A stretch of 64,000 nt of DNA from Cenococcum geophilum 1.58 (GCA_001692895.1 KV748176.1:558001-622000), one strand, 5' to 3'; counted from the first letter of the stretch, positions 9,055 through 21,200 are shown. Made by a program: numbers and translations. Notes: a model not told the origin generated them from the letters alone.

Positions 9055-10020
9055 AGGGGGTTTAAATAATAAATATTTTGAGTTTTTTACCCGCTTTACT
9101 AAAGATGAGGTTAGAAAGTTAACTTAGGTAATTAATCTACCTACTAAGTTCGCGATTAATCCACAATCCGGCTGGCTAAATACCTTAACAACTTTACTAG
9201 AGGAGTCACTCCTCGTCTTCCTTTGGCGCTGCACTTATCCTCTATCGCTTAGTTACCTAATACCTTTCTTTAGAAGAAGCTAACCTTAGCTCTTATAAGT
9301 CTGGAATAGGGTTCTAGATAATATTATAGAGAGGTAGGGTAAGAGAATTACACTAGATAAGTAGATAATGTCGGCTAAATAAATTAAGGAGTATACTAAG
9401 GCAATAGGCAATTTATTTAGCAATAATTCTATATTTAGCTTTATCGACGGAATAGAGATTCGTATTTACTAGCCTAGTAAGGAAAATTAAAGATGATTTT
9501 AGAGTAGCTATAAGAAATAACACTTACTCGGTCACCTCGCGATTATTCTTCTAAACGGCTTATTTAGCGCTGTCTTTACTAGGCTTCCTTCTACTAGCGG
9601 TAATACTACGCTTTATATTAAGATTGATTTTAATAAAAAGTTATAAAATCTACTTAGCTTCCTGCCGGAAGACTAGAGCCGCTTTATATACGGTAATACT
9701 ACTTTTAGTTTATAATGGGGAGTTTTAGGACCGTATAAGAACTCTAGATCTTACATAATTATACTAAGTCAGCGAGCTCTTAATCAGTGACTATTAACTA
9801 AGAGAATTGTAGTAAAGTATAGGTTTAGCGCTATTAAATCAAACTTTAAGCTACTTACCTACTTTCGAGTATTAGAGGTTGGCTTATGTCCTATTACTTT
9901 ATATATACAGGTTATAGCTTTTTTATTAAACTGTTAAACGTGTTTATAAGGGAGGAATCAAATATTAGAGACGTTTAGGTTATTACCACCTTTATTAATA
10001 ATGTATTTACATAGTATAGA
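9055..10020 (+). pseudogene. DDE transposase relict (DDE_Tnp_4 / Harbinger type)
   Basis: One frame runs for about 320 codons. The N-terminal part includes FAINPQSGWLNTLTTLLEES, typical of the leader before the DDE domain in fungal relatives. The first catalytic Asp is kept in FSFIDGIEIRIY (about 9437). Later motifs survive in damaged form: RFIYGNTTFSL, where families known to me have a GDPAYSL-like motif (Asp to Asn by G-to-A), then VVKYRFSAIKSNF in the third-acidic-residue region, and a Cys-containing C-terminal segment ending near 9945. Stops are TAG/TAA. Family assignment rests on motif order and is fairly secure; activity is certainly lost. Confidence 0.75.
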
Positions 10021-10089
10021 TAAAAAGTAGAAGTTAAGCGGCGTTAGCTAGACGTCTAATTAAGCTTTACTCTTTAGTGTACTCTAGAG

Positions 10090-11205
10090 ATATAGAGGCG
10101 AATTTGCCTATTTTCCTATAGTATATAGAGCTTCTCACCTCCTCTTCCCCACCTGTACCTAAAGAAGTATTTTCTTATTGCCTACTACCTTCCTTACGCC
10201 TTTTACTAACCACCGCTTAAAGCATACGCAAAAGCTCGTTCTGCCTCTCCTCCTACCTTCTCTTAAGTGCCTCTAGCCGCTAGCGGTTCCTTTTATCTAT
10301 CTAATTAAGCTTCTTATTAAGTTCCGTACAACTAATAGTATCTATAGTAGTAATTAAGTGAGAAGCAGGCTCCCTAAACGCAGCAGCAAGAGTCCTAGCT
10401 AAGTTCTTATTAGCGGCGGCAAGCTTTTATATACTTTATACAATTAATTAGTTATTCCGCTTCTGCATTTAGCTTTAAGCAGAAGAGGTAGAGCCTTCCT
10501 TACTACCTCCCTTATAACTTAATATTAAGCCAGAATCTTCCTTATTAAGAACCTTACCCGCACAACGCTTCTAGCCAAGGTACCTATAAAGATTCTCCCT
10601 TATTCGCTACTTTGCCGCCTACTACTAAGCTTATTTAACTCATTTTTCTAAGGGAGCGGATATAAGATTAGTTCGTTTAATAAGGATATTAAGGTAAGAG
10701 TAGTAGTCACTTTAGCGAATCTCTTAGCTAGAGGTGTCATCTTTATCTACTTCTCTTATTCGTTCCTTCATTTCCCTTTAAAGAAAGCTCTTAACTATAT
10801 GCCAATTATACTTAGGGCCTCCAGCTTTATATCGCCTGCGTATAAAAATCCTCCAGAATTCATCCTTTCCACGCCAATTAAGCTTAGTATGGCAAATAGT
10901 AGCCACTAGCTTAGCCAACGCTTTCTTCTCAACTACTTTAATATAAGACTTCTTCCTCCAACTATAATTATCCTCACTCCCGCTTAACTCTAGTTTATTA
11001 GAACCCCATCTTATATATCTTAGCGGCTGCTCTAGAGCCTCGCTATTTAAGCCACACTCTATTCAAATTGCTTACTTAACGGTTTTGGTAATAATATTTT
11101 AGGGTTAGTGGCTTTAACTAGGCTTAACTTCAGCAGCGCCAGCGTCGCGTCTTATTTGCTAAACCAGCTCGACGGTTTAATTAATATAGCGCTTAGGATC
11201 AAAAG
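10090..11205 (-). pseudogene. Second gene of the DNA transposon, unidentified
   Basis: Reading leftwards, an ATG near 11203 opens with MSFDPKRYIN, and the relict continues with stops of RIP type. Visible segments include KVVEKKALAKLVATICHTKL, FWRIFIRRRYKAGGPKYNWH (about 10780-10870) and, further on, an Arg/Glu-rich stretch near 10200-10300 (RLEALKRR, EERQNELLRML) that looks coiled-coil. Harbinger-type elements often encode a second DNA-binding (Myb/SANT-like) protein. This may be its counterpart, but I do not recognise the family. It is convergent with the transposase. Confidence 0.5.
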
Positions 11206-11410
11206 ACATAATAGCAAGGATTAACTATAGAAAATTTGGAATCGCTAGCTGCTATAAATAAAATAGGTGGCTAGGTTAAAGTTCTAATAAAAATATTTAT
11301 TAAAACTTCTAATATTTGCCAAGACTTAAATCTAACGAAAGGTCCTACTAACTATATACTGCTAGTACGCGACAATCGCCTCGACTTAAGTTACATTACC
11401 TTTTATCAGA

Positions 11411-11446
11411 ACACCTTCCGTTAGTTTATTAAAACCCCTCTAATAA
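11411..11446 (-). repeat. Right terminal inverted repeat
   Basis: Reverse complement matches the left end: GAGGGG, TTT, then ACTAACGGAAGGT. It differs from the left mainly by G/A and C/T changes and is followed outward by TAATA. Confidence 0.8.
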
Positions 11447-11713
11447 GTCCTTAAATTATAAGTAATAGGGTGCTATTCTCTATTTAGCTGCTTTTAGAAG
11501 TAAACGCTAGCTATTATACTATCTAAGGCGTTAGTTTCTAGCATTAAGGGCCGTTTTAGGTAAAAATAGGCGAGTAATAGAGTAGAGACTAGCCTCTTTT
11601 TAAGCTTATTAAAGGCCTGCTTATATATAGCATTAAAGTAAAAAGGCTAGTCTTTTCTAGTAAGGCGGGTAAAATGTTAGGTAACCCTACTATAGTTCTT
11701 AATAAAGTGCTAG
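11443..11713 (-). mobile_element. Gypsy-A relict, RT/RNase H junction fragment
   Basis: Continues the Gypsy-A frame from the other side of the LINE. It carries HFIKNYSRVT-like sequence just beyond the LINE target duplication, then NAIYKQAFNKLKERLVST and LETNALDSIIASVYF-like RNase H sequence, and HPITYNL before the DNA transposon end. Everything downstream (rest of RNase H, integrase, 3' LTR) is missing. Confidence 0.85.
11700..11713. repeat. LINE target-site duplication, 3' side
   Basis: TAATAAAGTGCTAG, identical to 17967-17980. Confidence 0.95.
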
Positions 11714-11999
11714 TTTTTTTTTGAAATTATACACCGTTTTAGCTGCCCTAAGGGCGCTATACCGGGTCTTCTATTTTACAGAGGTAGATCCTAGGTAATC
11801 ACCCGTCTTACCTACAGCAGTAATTCCGTAAGGCCCTCATCCGCCTATCTACTACGTACTATAGGTGTATAGTGCCTAGGAGAGAAGCAAACGCCTAAAA
11901 TCGCCAAATCTAAATCGAGAATTAAACACTAGAGCAATATAATTATAAGGATATATATAAGTAGGGTAAGTTCCTATATAAAGGAGATAATCGAAATTA

Positions 12000-14900
12000 A
12001 ATAATTAAAAAGTAGTGAGTATATAAATTACCTCCGTTCCGTACCGTATATTAGAGCTAGGCCTATTTTACGGGCCTAGAGTTCTTACTTTAATACTATC
12101 CATCTTTCGCTAACGTCGCGTATAATTACTAAGAGAGACTTAGTTAGTTACTTTAAGTCTATTCCTAGCCTCCAGAAACTGCCCTAGAAGGCCTATTTAT
12201 ACTATATATTATACTGCTTTCTTTACTAACCATACTAGGTTTAAGATCGATTTATAGCTTTAAGGTTAGCTATTATACAGCCAGACTGCTTTCCTTAGAT
12301 CCTTAAAGTTGGGGCATTTAATTAGGACGTGTCGCCCTATCTATTCGTCCCCGCACATATACCTTAAGTTAGGCGTGCGTTTAATCCTATAGAGGTAGCT
12401 TTTAAGGGCTACCTTACCCATATAGATCTATATAAGGGTAGCAGAGAAAGCCTTTAGTAAACCCCCATGCACCCTTAGTCTCTACTTTAAGATTTTTAGT
12501 ACTAGTCTATACAATTCTCTCCCGGTCTCTCCTGTCTCCTACTTATTTACCTAATAGTTTCCTAGTCTTGCTTTAATTGTTCTCTTTACTACAGATAATA
12601 GGCTTTAGAGTAACAGAAAGGTAGGGGCTTTTAGTTCTATCTCTCCTCCTTCTCTCTACCCCATTGCTATCTTCGCTAAAATATCCGCTTATTTATTCCC
12701 TTTAATATCTACATATAATAGGACCTAGTGTATTACTACCCATATGCTTAGCATCTATATAGCTCGTAGTCTTTTACGTACCCTATAGACTAGGTACTAG
12801 CCTAAGTAGTTCTATAGTTTGGCTACTACTTATATTACTACTTAATTATCTATAAATATTGTTAATCTTCTAATTATTAGCGAGTGCTTAAGTGCTAGGT
12901 CAAGAGCTAGCTATAGCCCTCTTAGCTCTCCCGCATACACTATACTAACTTAGTTCGTTCCTATATAGTTAGCTGCTTTAGCTCCTAGTTTAGGGATACA
13001 CGCTAAAGCTCCCACCTCTCTGTTAATTTTACTACCGTTTATATATACCAGCATGTATCCTAGGTTGTTCTTAGCTTCCTATATAATTTAGTTATATTTA
13101 AGCTTGCCTACTTCTATCCCTTTAGTAATATAGATCTTTAGTAGCTTAGTTTACAGGTAGATAATTTTTAGACGGATTACTTCTATAGGAGGTATCTCTT
13201 TCCTAAGGCGGAGTAATACCATATACTCTAATTTCTGGAGAGGGCTGTACCATTTAAACTTTAATAGGGTGGATCTCTATAGTTATTAAATCTTATAGTA
13301 TAATAGCGATCCCTTAATTCGGTTTAGAGAGGACTTAACCGCCTAGTAGAGCGATATTTTAATTAGTAGGATATGCATCTCTACTTCTAGTTTAGCCTTA
13401 GCGGTAGTTCTAAAAGCTCCTATTATAAGGCAAAGTGCTTTATACTAAATTCGTGATAGAACTTAGTGGATATTCTTTATTCTATCTATAAAACCACGCC
13501 CTCCGTCTGGTATATACTAGCAGAAGGCTACATAGAGTATACGTGGCATAACTATAGCTATATAGAGTTAGCGTATATGTCCGGTTATAATACCCTATAT
13601 AAATCCTACAATGCCTAAAAGGCATATAAGTTAGCTTATAGATCTTTCCGCTATATAGTCTAAGTGCGCTTTCCCTATTAGCTTGTCGTCTAATATAACG
13701 CCAAGGTATCTAGCTTTCGTTATTAGTTATACTATTTAAGTTCTTCTATCCTTTAGTATAAGCGCTAGCGGACGCTTGCGTTCCTCTTCCAAGGCCTTCT
13801 TCCTAGGCCGTACAAAGTGGATAAGTTCGTACTTTTATAGTGCGAATACCGAGGCGTATCTATATGCCCACTTCTCTGCTCTCTTATATAGCATTAACAG
13901 CGTCTTTATTGTCTCTTCCGTGTTTCTCCCGTTTACCATTATACTTATATTATTAATGTACCCTATAACTAGGCCGTGCCTTAGTCCGTCTTCGTTTATA
14001 GCGATATCTAAAAGATCGGCGTTATAGAAAAGGTACAATATTAGCAATATTGGTGAGCCTTAGGGAATTCCTATTAGTGTAGGGAATCTTTCTAATATTC
14101 CTTCTGGTAGTTTAATATATATAAACCTTCCTATAAGAAAGCTTTAGATCTATTTAACTATTAGTATAGGGATTCTTCGTTTCCATAGGCAGTAAATAAG
14201 CCTCCGGTGTAATACGTTATTAAATACTCCACTTACGTCGAGTATAAGCAGGCTTACTACGTCCTTATCGCCCGTTTACTATACAGCGTATATCTTCTCT
14301 AGAAGGAGATATATCGCATATTTACAACCTACTACTGCTCTTCCACCCGTGTAGGTGCGTAGTAGGAGGCTATAGGCGTCCGCTATAAAGAGCATCCGTT
14401 TTATAAGTACTTTATCTATAACCTTGCCTACTATATTTAGTAAGGCTATTAGTCTATACATCTTAGGGTCCTTAAAGTCTCCTTTCTTTAGTTTTCTCAG
14501 TACTATAGTAATTAATCTTCAAAAGTATATAGGGCAGTATCCTATTATAAGGCATTAGTTAAACAGTCGGGTTAATGGTTCTTTTAGTTCCTTTATAGCC
14601 TTATAGAGCACGCGGCTTAAAAGCTAGTCCTCCCCTAGTGCTTTACTAGGGCTAGTTATCTTAATAGCTTCTTTTACCTCCTAAGTTTTAATATCTGGGA
14701 CCTATAGGGGGTTCGGATATTGGTAGTCGTATAGGTCTTTTAAATCCGCAGGCGGTGGTGTTAAAAAGAAAGAGGCCTTAAGGGCTTTTGTTTTCCCTTC
14801 TATAGTACATTATAGGGTACCTATTACGTCTCTAATATCCGGCGTAAATATAGTTCTTATAGTGTTCTATTTTCGGGCCCAAGCATATAGGGACCAAAGT

Positions 14901-16100
14901 CCCTTTATATCTTTGACCTCGCTTACTTTATTTCTATACTCTATTTTAGTTACTTTCCTAATAGCTTTGTCCTTCTCTCGCCTTGCTATTTACAGTATAA
15001 TATAGTTTTCTTTAATTAGGTGTCTGTTAAAGTGCCTATATACGCGTTATTCCGCCTTAATTGCTTATATATATTTATCCGTCTATCCTAGTTTAGATTA
15101 CAGGCTAAGCTTAGCTACTAGTGTGGAGAGTTCTACGGCTTTAGTAAGGGTGTCTATAACTCTAATAATTATTGCGTTAATTTAGTCCTATAATAAAACT
15201 AGGGGCACTTCTAGGAGATCTTAGAGTACGTTATAAAAGATTTCTTTATTTATCTTCTTAAAGAGTCGCCTAGTTAGCTCCTCTTCTTATTTAAGCCGGT
15301 ATCCAAACACTGTTTCTACCGGAAGATAGTTAAAGCCTTTATTAAACTCCTTGTTAATTCCTATTTAGATTAAGTGGTCTACTATATCTAAGGTAATAAA
15401 GCTAAGGTTAATTGTTAAGGGGTTAATACCTACTCCCTTAGCTAGTCTTATAATAAGCCCTGGCTTAAAGCCTAGTTTAAGCCCGTTATTTTCTGTTACT
15501 TTAATAAGGTATTCTGCTACTACCCTATAGTTATACCCAGCTTCAGGTCCTCCCTATCTAGGGTAGTGGAGATTAAAGTCTTCTACGACTACGGTGCTAT
15601 AGTCTAGTCCGTTCGTTCTTCTTAAGGCATTATTTAGCTTTAGGAGTATGCAGCCTCTTAGGAGGCCGTCCAACCAATTATATAGTAGGAGGGGGTTCGG
15701 GTTATAGATGTTGAATACTATAATTATATACTGTTGTTCTTCCCCTTAGCTTATAATTAACACTGCTATAAGGTTGCCACCGTAATCTATAATGCGGAGG
15801 TATCTAATTAGAATGCTTCTGTTAATAAAAAGACACACCCGTGTTTCCTAGTAAGGTAGGTAATATAGGTAGAACCTGTCGCTAATTGGATTCGTGGTCG
15901 TAGGGAGGTCCCTTTCCGGTCTCTTACTGTGCCACACCTCCTAGATAGCAATTACGTCGTACTACCAAATCTGCTTATCTTGCAGGAGCTCCTGCATTCT
16001 TATATAGCTCTTTCCTATATTATATTGCAGAACCCTAATAGTGCGGATATCCGGGTCCTCCGTTATTACAAACGGCCGGATATATCTATCCGTAGTAGTG
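12000..16100 (-). pseudogene. LINE ORF2 relict (endonuclease-RT-RNase H)
   Basis: The endonuclease starts near 16050 with IRVLQYNIGKS and keeps VIAIQEVWHSKRPERD (about 15900-15960) and an EDFNLHYPRQGG motif (about 15555), as in apurinic-type LINE endonucleases. The reverse transcriptase spans about 14650-13800, with MYRLIALLNIVGKVIDK at 14410-14461, LYLFYNADLLD near 14030 and GYINNISIMVNG near 13950, where the family has a YxDD-type site (both Asp now Asn). RNase H at about 13000-12650 shows VYAGELRGL. The C-terminus near 12310-12370 reads CGDEWIGRHVLIKCPNF, a Cys/His finger common in this clade. Many TAG/TAA stops. Confidence 0.88.
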
Positions 16101-16479
16101 TGGGTGCTTTCTCTAAACTCCGTGTGGAGTACTATAAGCTGCTACTAAGGTTAAAGCCCTCGTCTTTAATTTCCGCTTATTCGTCTATAACAATCTCAAT
16201 TATCTCCCTTTCCTTCTCTTTCTCCTTTTTTCTGCTCTTACTGCGGCTTATTATAGCATTATCTTTTAGTTTATTCTTCCTGCTCTTTATACTAGGTTTT
16301 ACTTTAGTAATATTACAGTTACTTCTTTCTATCCGTATCGGTGATGTATCCCGTTCTGGGTTATTGTTATCCATCTCTTTATCCTAGCTAGGTTTCCCGT
16401 TTAGGCTCCCTGTTGGGCTTCGTACGGCCCTTCTTTTATTACTTCTATCCGTTATTTCCGTTCCTATCCCATCTATTTC

Positions 16480-17880
16480 GTTTATAGTATTTACTATACT
16501 TTTAGTTGTCTGTGGTAATAGGGGTAAAAAGCTCCGTTAGCTTAAACTTTAACTCTCTATCTCTAATAGCCCTGGTAATATATATACTAGATTCTTAGGC
16601 CAGTATAGGTTTACGCGGAGTCTGGCTTTCGCTTCCTCCACGCGTACCGTCTCCTTCCTATAGATAGAGCAGGCTAGCGACTAGGCGGTATACTTGCCTT
16701 AGCAGAGACAGCACCTAGCCTATTTAGCCTTGTAGTCTTTTATATTATAATCTTAAGCAGCGCATCGTCCGCATATCTCTATTTCGCGATATTAGGTTCC
16801 TATATATCCGTATTAGTAGCATTTAAAACATCGCCTTACCTAGCAAGCGCGATTGTATTTTTCGGTTCTCTTATAGGTGCTATCCTAGCAGAGGACCTCC
16901 GCATGGATTACGGCGTTCGCGCCTAGTACGGTCTCGAATTCTAGCACCAGAGATACGTCTCTCTGTTTCTCCTTTAGAGGCTTTAACCACCTCCACTTAA
17001 CGATCCTATGGTTGCTAAATGCCCTATGGTTCTCTAGCTTAAACTTTCTAATTACAGCCTCCTTATCTATATCAATAACGGACCATATTAGTACGCTATG
17101 TGCTACTACTCTGTATATAGGTTTTATTACTTAAGAGCTCCTTCTTAGTATCTTTTCCTACTCGTCTCCGTGTCTACGTAGGTCGTCTACCTACGCTGGC
17201 GTCTTAGTAAATATAAGAACGTCTCCAGATCTAAGGATCTTTAATGCAGTAATCCGTGCCTTGTTTACCAGAGCGTTACCCAATTTAGATAGTACGTTAT
17301 TTAGCTTCTCTTAGATAACTTTATATAGCTCTCTAAGGCTCTAAAGGACCTCCGTATTAGCCTTTTCGCTAAATTTAATAACTACGTATTTATACTCCGG
17401 TGCGGCTAGAGTCGGGGCAACGCTTGCGGAGAGGCGTGACTATACAGACGGGGGTGGTGGTGCGGCTGCAGTGACGTTCGCCCAGCTTTAAACGGCTGAC
17501 TGTGGGCTTCTGTTTTGTGCGGTAGAGGGGGTAGCTATCTCTTAGTTGTATTTAATGTGTTTAACTATATTCTTAATAGCTTCTATTTAGCGTTTAAGAC
17601 GTATAAGGGTCTCTTCTAGTTTCTTTCCAGTAGGCTGTTTAAGAGCTGTTTTAATATACTTTAACACTAAATTAAAGAAGAGCTTGTATACCCTATACGG
17701 GAGGACCTTCCCATCTACTTTTTCGTGCGGCGGAGTGCTAAATTTAAGGATCTTAGCGATTTTAACCGTAATGTTTTAACCGTACGCGTTATGGTTTAGG
17801 TTAACGCGTCCTACTTTAGGCCACTAACCCTTCTTTTCGGCTATCTCTGGGTATTGTTCAATAGCTAAAGGGCTTACAAG
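16480..17880 (-). pseudogene. LINE ORF1 relict (gag-like, three CCHC knuckles)
   Basis: One minus frame of about 450 codons with RIP stops. Its N-terminal half is charged and likely coiled. A middle segment (KLGNALVNKARITALKI, HRIVKWRWLKPLKEKQRDVS) resembles the nucleic-acid-binding core of Tad-type ORF1. The C-terminal part (about 16650-16840) has three successive CxxC modules (CFKCYQYGY-like, CGRCAA, CCLC). In all three, His and some Cys positions read Tyr, explained by CAY-to-TAY and TGY-to-TAY changes. The product would bind element RNA. I could not fix the start codon. Confidence 0.8.
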
Positions 17881-17966
17881 AAGAATGCAGCTTAAATTGG
17901 AGCGCTAGGAGTTGTAGTTATAGAGTTATTTCAAAATTTTAATTTTCGCAAAGATTCGTGTTTTTA

Positions 17967-17980
17967 TAATAAAGTGCTAG
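17967..17980. repeat. LINE target-site duplication, 5' side
   Basis: TAATAAAGTGCTAG, identical to 11700-11713. It lies within the Gypsy-A polymerase at the FYxxFI segment. Confidence 0.95.
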
Positions 17981-19760
17981 TAGAAGTTACAAAATCCTAG
18001 AAATAACTATACCCCCTTTACGGTCTATAGGGGTTCCCACTAGTTAATTATAGCCGTCTTTTTTAGGTCTGCCTTAATTCCGTTTATACTAATAATAAAC
18101 CCTTAGTACTTTATATACTTAACACTAAATTCTAATTTCTTAATATTAACCTAGAGGCTAGCTTCTTAAAGCCGTTATAGGACTTTATAGACATACTCCT
18201 TATATTCTAATTTATTCTTAATGTAGATTATAATATTATTTAAGTAGGCTGTATAGAAGCCATTAAGGTAGTTAAATAATATATTATTTATATATCGCTA
18301 ATATATAGCCAGTCCGTTAGTTAGTCCGAAAGAAAGTACTTTATATTTATATATTTTATAGCGGGTCTAAAATATAGTAAGATCTTCTAATCTAGAGTCT
18401 ATTCTAATTTGGTAGAAAGCCTAACGGATATTAAGCTTTATAAAGATTTTAGCTTTACTTATTTAGGCTAAAGTCTTATTAAGTAGGGGTAGTGGGTAGC
18501 GGTCCTTGCGGGTTATAATATTAAGCTTATAGTAGTTAATATAGAAACAAAGTCCTCTATTAGATTTTTTAATAAAAAGGATAGGTAAGTTAAAAGGGGC
18601 TTAACTAGGCTTAATAAAGCCCTTATCCAGGTTATTAATAAGGTATTACTTTATAGCCTATAATTTGACAGTAGATTATTAATAAAGGGGGCTATAGCTA
18701 AGGGTGTCTTCTTTACCTGGTTTAATCTTAATCTTATAGTTCGTACGGTCGGTAAGGTAGAAGTATATTAAACGCTACTTTAAAAAACGCGTCTTAAATT
18801 TCTAATATCTGTAGGGCAGTTTCTATTCCACTAGCTCATTATCTATAAGCTTATCTTTCTTTTAGGCCAGGGGTTCCTTTTCTTTAATTATTTAATTAAT
18901 TTCGTATAAGCTAATTATAAAGGCAATAGTATTAGGCTAAACTAAGTTCTAGTAAAATCCTACGGCGCTAATATAATAGACATTAACTAGTAAAAGGTCT
19001 GTAGGTTTCTTTACGGATATTTATTAGGCCGTATTTTGCGGTATAAGGTTTATAGTCTTTCTTAGCTTATATTCCATTTTCTGTAAGTTATTCTTCCAGT
19101 TTATTAGTTTAGTATATTATCTAATATTCTTAGCTTTCCTTCGTGGCTATATAGGGCCTAAGCTCTCTATAGGAGACTTAGCTAGGCTACTACCAATTTC
19201 CTAAGTCTTTTATATAGGTGGCGTAATATAGGTAGTCTAGGGGCGGCGTAGTATATAGATCCGTTGCGGGTTAAGCTATATATCCTTTTTAAAAGCCTAG
19301 TCCCTATATATTACATTAGCCTAATAAATAGTGTTTATCCGCAACCGTATAAGGTTTTCTATTATAAAACTAATTTCTTTTATAAAGGAAGGCGTTAGGG
19401 TAGTTTTAGGCTAGATAAGCTGTTTATTCCGTATATTAAGCTATAAACCTAAATAGGCTAACTACTTTCTCCTTAAATTATATTATAGCTTTTAAGGTCG
19501 GTAATAAGGAAGGGGATATTATACTGCCTTTACCTATTAATGCGGAGGTATATCTACAAAATACTTGCAATAGGTTGCCCTACCTATCCGTTATACCCAT
19601 GAATAGAAATTAGCTTAGGTAGATCTTCTATAAATATATTTAGGAAGTTAGCCAGCTTTACGGCACACTAGGTATCTATTAAAGTAAAGATATTTACTCT
19701 AGAGTTAGCTAAAGCAGAGGTTAAAACTTAATATCTATTATGAAATAAAGTATAAGGAGT
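17981..19760 (-). pseudogene. Gypsy-A pol relict (protease to RT)
   Basis: Protease is seen as VNIFTLIDTxCAVKLANFLN and IHGYNG. RT is seen as AFYQIRI-like sequence, then SFGLTNGLAIYQRYINNIL, AYLNNIIIYIKN (about 18222-18250, YLDD now YLNN) and FSVKYIKYxGFIISINGIKA. It joins FLGFCNFY at the LINE target duplication. The classical Gypsy order is maintained. A shared RIP load with the LINE suggests both were mutated after nesting. Confidence 0.85.
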
Positions 19761-19779
19761 AGTGCAGCTTTTTTACTAA

Positions 19780-20973
19780 TTAGCCGTCCTAGATTGACGT
19801 GTAATATATTAATCCCTTTTAACCCTAGAGAGGAGTCTTTCTCTAGGGTTTCTTTTTTTCTAACTTTATACTATCCTTTTAGATTAACAGGACTTTGTCC
19901 ACTTTTATCTTAGTTAGGCAATCGTTTATAAAGTGTTTTTTTTAGCCGTATAAAAATCAGGCTTCTTAGTTACTAAGGGCCTGTCTATAGGGGTCGCTAT
20001 AAGTAGGCTAAGTAGACACTAGGCCTGCGGTAGGACTAGCTACACAGCTAGCTACTTAGTTGGCAGCTAGCTATATAGCCGGCGCGGTAGGTGTTAAAGG
20101 TTGTGCTAGGGCATTACAGGCCGTTCTTGTATTATTTATAGCTTAATTTAAGGGAATCCTAGCCTTTATCTAATTAGTATATGCCTTAATTTAACGGAGG
20201 CCTTAGTTAATAGCCAGGCAGTAGTCTATAAGTTCTTTTAACGTCTATAATATAGTATAAACTAGTAGTACGGCCCGCTATAGGTCTAGGGTAAGCTTAT
20301 TAAAGAGGTCTAGTAGTAGGTCTTTCTAGGGAATCTAGGCCTAGCTAGGTATAAAAAGCGGGTCTAGAAGGCCAAAAAGGTCTCCGTTATTTTTATATTT
20401 ATGCTTTTATAGCTAAGGCAGGCGTTCTATACTTTAAAAGGGTCTTTATAAATAGAAGATAAATAGTTAATTATTTCTTCTTTAGAGACAAAGGGGTTTA
20501 CTAAGTCCTTAGTGTATTACGGGCATAAGTGCGTCTAGGTGTCCCTACTAGTACGGCTAAAAATATAAGCTATTTTAGCTTGGGGGGGTAGAAAAATAGT
20601 TAACATTAACTTTAAGCTTGTCTCGTAATTAAAGCTTCTAGTTATTAAATATTGGGTCTATTCCATCTATAAGTAATAGGGGGTCCGCGATCTTTATAAA
20701 CCGCGACGGTACTATATAGGCCTTAGTAGATCCGCTAAGGCGCTAAAATAGGGCCTAAAGGACCGTAGTAAGTCTTTAGTTATTTAATAATAACTTATTA
20801 TTAGATATAGGGATATCTATAGCTTTAAGCAGCTCTCGCAGTTATTTAATTTCGGTATTAGCTACCGCAAGCTCCGCCTAGGAGGGTTAAGACAGTAATT
20901 GTTTTATCTTTAGAGCTGTTTAAGGGTCCTGTAGCTAATTTACTGACTACCATATTTCTTAGCATAGTGGCAT
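19780..20973 (-). pseudogene. Gypsy-A gag relict
   Basis: ATG at 20973-20971. The frame reads through LRELLKAIDIPISNNK and LLLIDGIDPIFNN, the order expected of fungal Gypsy capsid proteins (coiled N-terminus, then the DGxDP-like capsid entry). The nucleocapsid knuckle near 19930 is damaged: Cys read as Tyr before KKHFINDCLTK. Stops are of RIP type. Confidence 0.75.
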
Positions 20974-21200
20974 AGGTGTTAGGTAATTTTAGGTAAAAAG
21001 ATTTTTTTTAGAGGTAATAGTCCGTACATATCCTGTTCTATCCTTAAGGTCCTATTTTATCTTTAAGATCGTGTCCTATCCTTATCCTATTTATAATCTA
21101 TAGGTATCTATAGATATATTTAAATTCCTTCTTAGAAGAAAAGAAGAGTAGAATAAGCTTTAGATAATATTGCGGACTTAGTTAATTAAAGTATAAGCAT

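Larger units (their letters stand above)
8691..11440. mobile_element. PIF/Harbinger-like DNA transposon, two convergent genes, RIP-eroded
   Basis: Bounded by near-matching terminal inverted repeats of about 28-30 bp: left GAGGGGTTTCGATGAACTGA then CGGAAGGT; right, read inward on the minus strand, GAGGGGTTTTAATAAACTAA then CGGAAGGT. Both ends are flanked by TAATA (8686-8690 and 11441-11445), which fits a 5-bp TAATA or a 2-bp TA target duplication. Inside are a DDE transposase relict on + and a second decayed gene on -, arranged tail to tail. The right end abuts the RNase H part of Gypsy-A. The left flank does not continue that Gypsy, so the locus was rearranged before or after insertion. Confidence 0.8.
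11714..17966 (-). mobile_element. Full-length Tad-like LINE inserted in Gypsy-A
   Basis: A 6.25-kb non-LTR element on the minus strand with a short poly(A) tail (T run at 11714-11722). It is flanked by a perfect 14-bp target duplication, TAATAAAGTGCTAG, at 11700-11713 and 17967-17980. It has two reading frames: ORF1 with three zinc knuckles, and ORF2 with endonuclease, reverse transcriptase, RNase H and a C-terminal zinc finger, the order known for fungal Tad1/I-clade elements. Removing it restores a continuous Gypsy polymerase frame. It is inactive: many RIP stops. Confidence 0.92.
17981..21200 (-). mobile_element. Gypsy-A relict: gag, protease and RT part
   Basis: Minus-strand Ty3/Gypsy element, 5' portion. 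Gag starts near 20973, a zinc knuckle lies near 19930, protease is at about 19720-19380 and reverse transcriptase at about 18600-17980. It continues at 11443-11713 beyond the LINE. The region upstream of gag is interrupted by the SINE-like insertion at 21215. I could not identify its 5' LTR with certainty; it may lie in 21867-22400. Gag differs in sequence from Gypsy-B, -C and -D, so this is a separate family. Confidence 0.85.

Noticed and set aside
15929..16387. 152-codon + strand frame
   Set aside because: Antisense to the junction of LINE ORF1 and ORF2.
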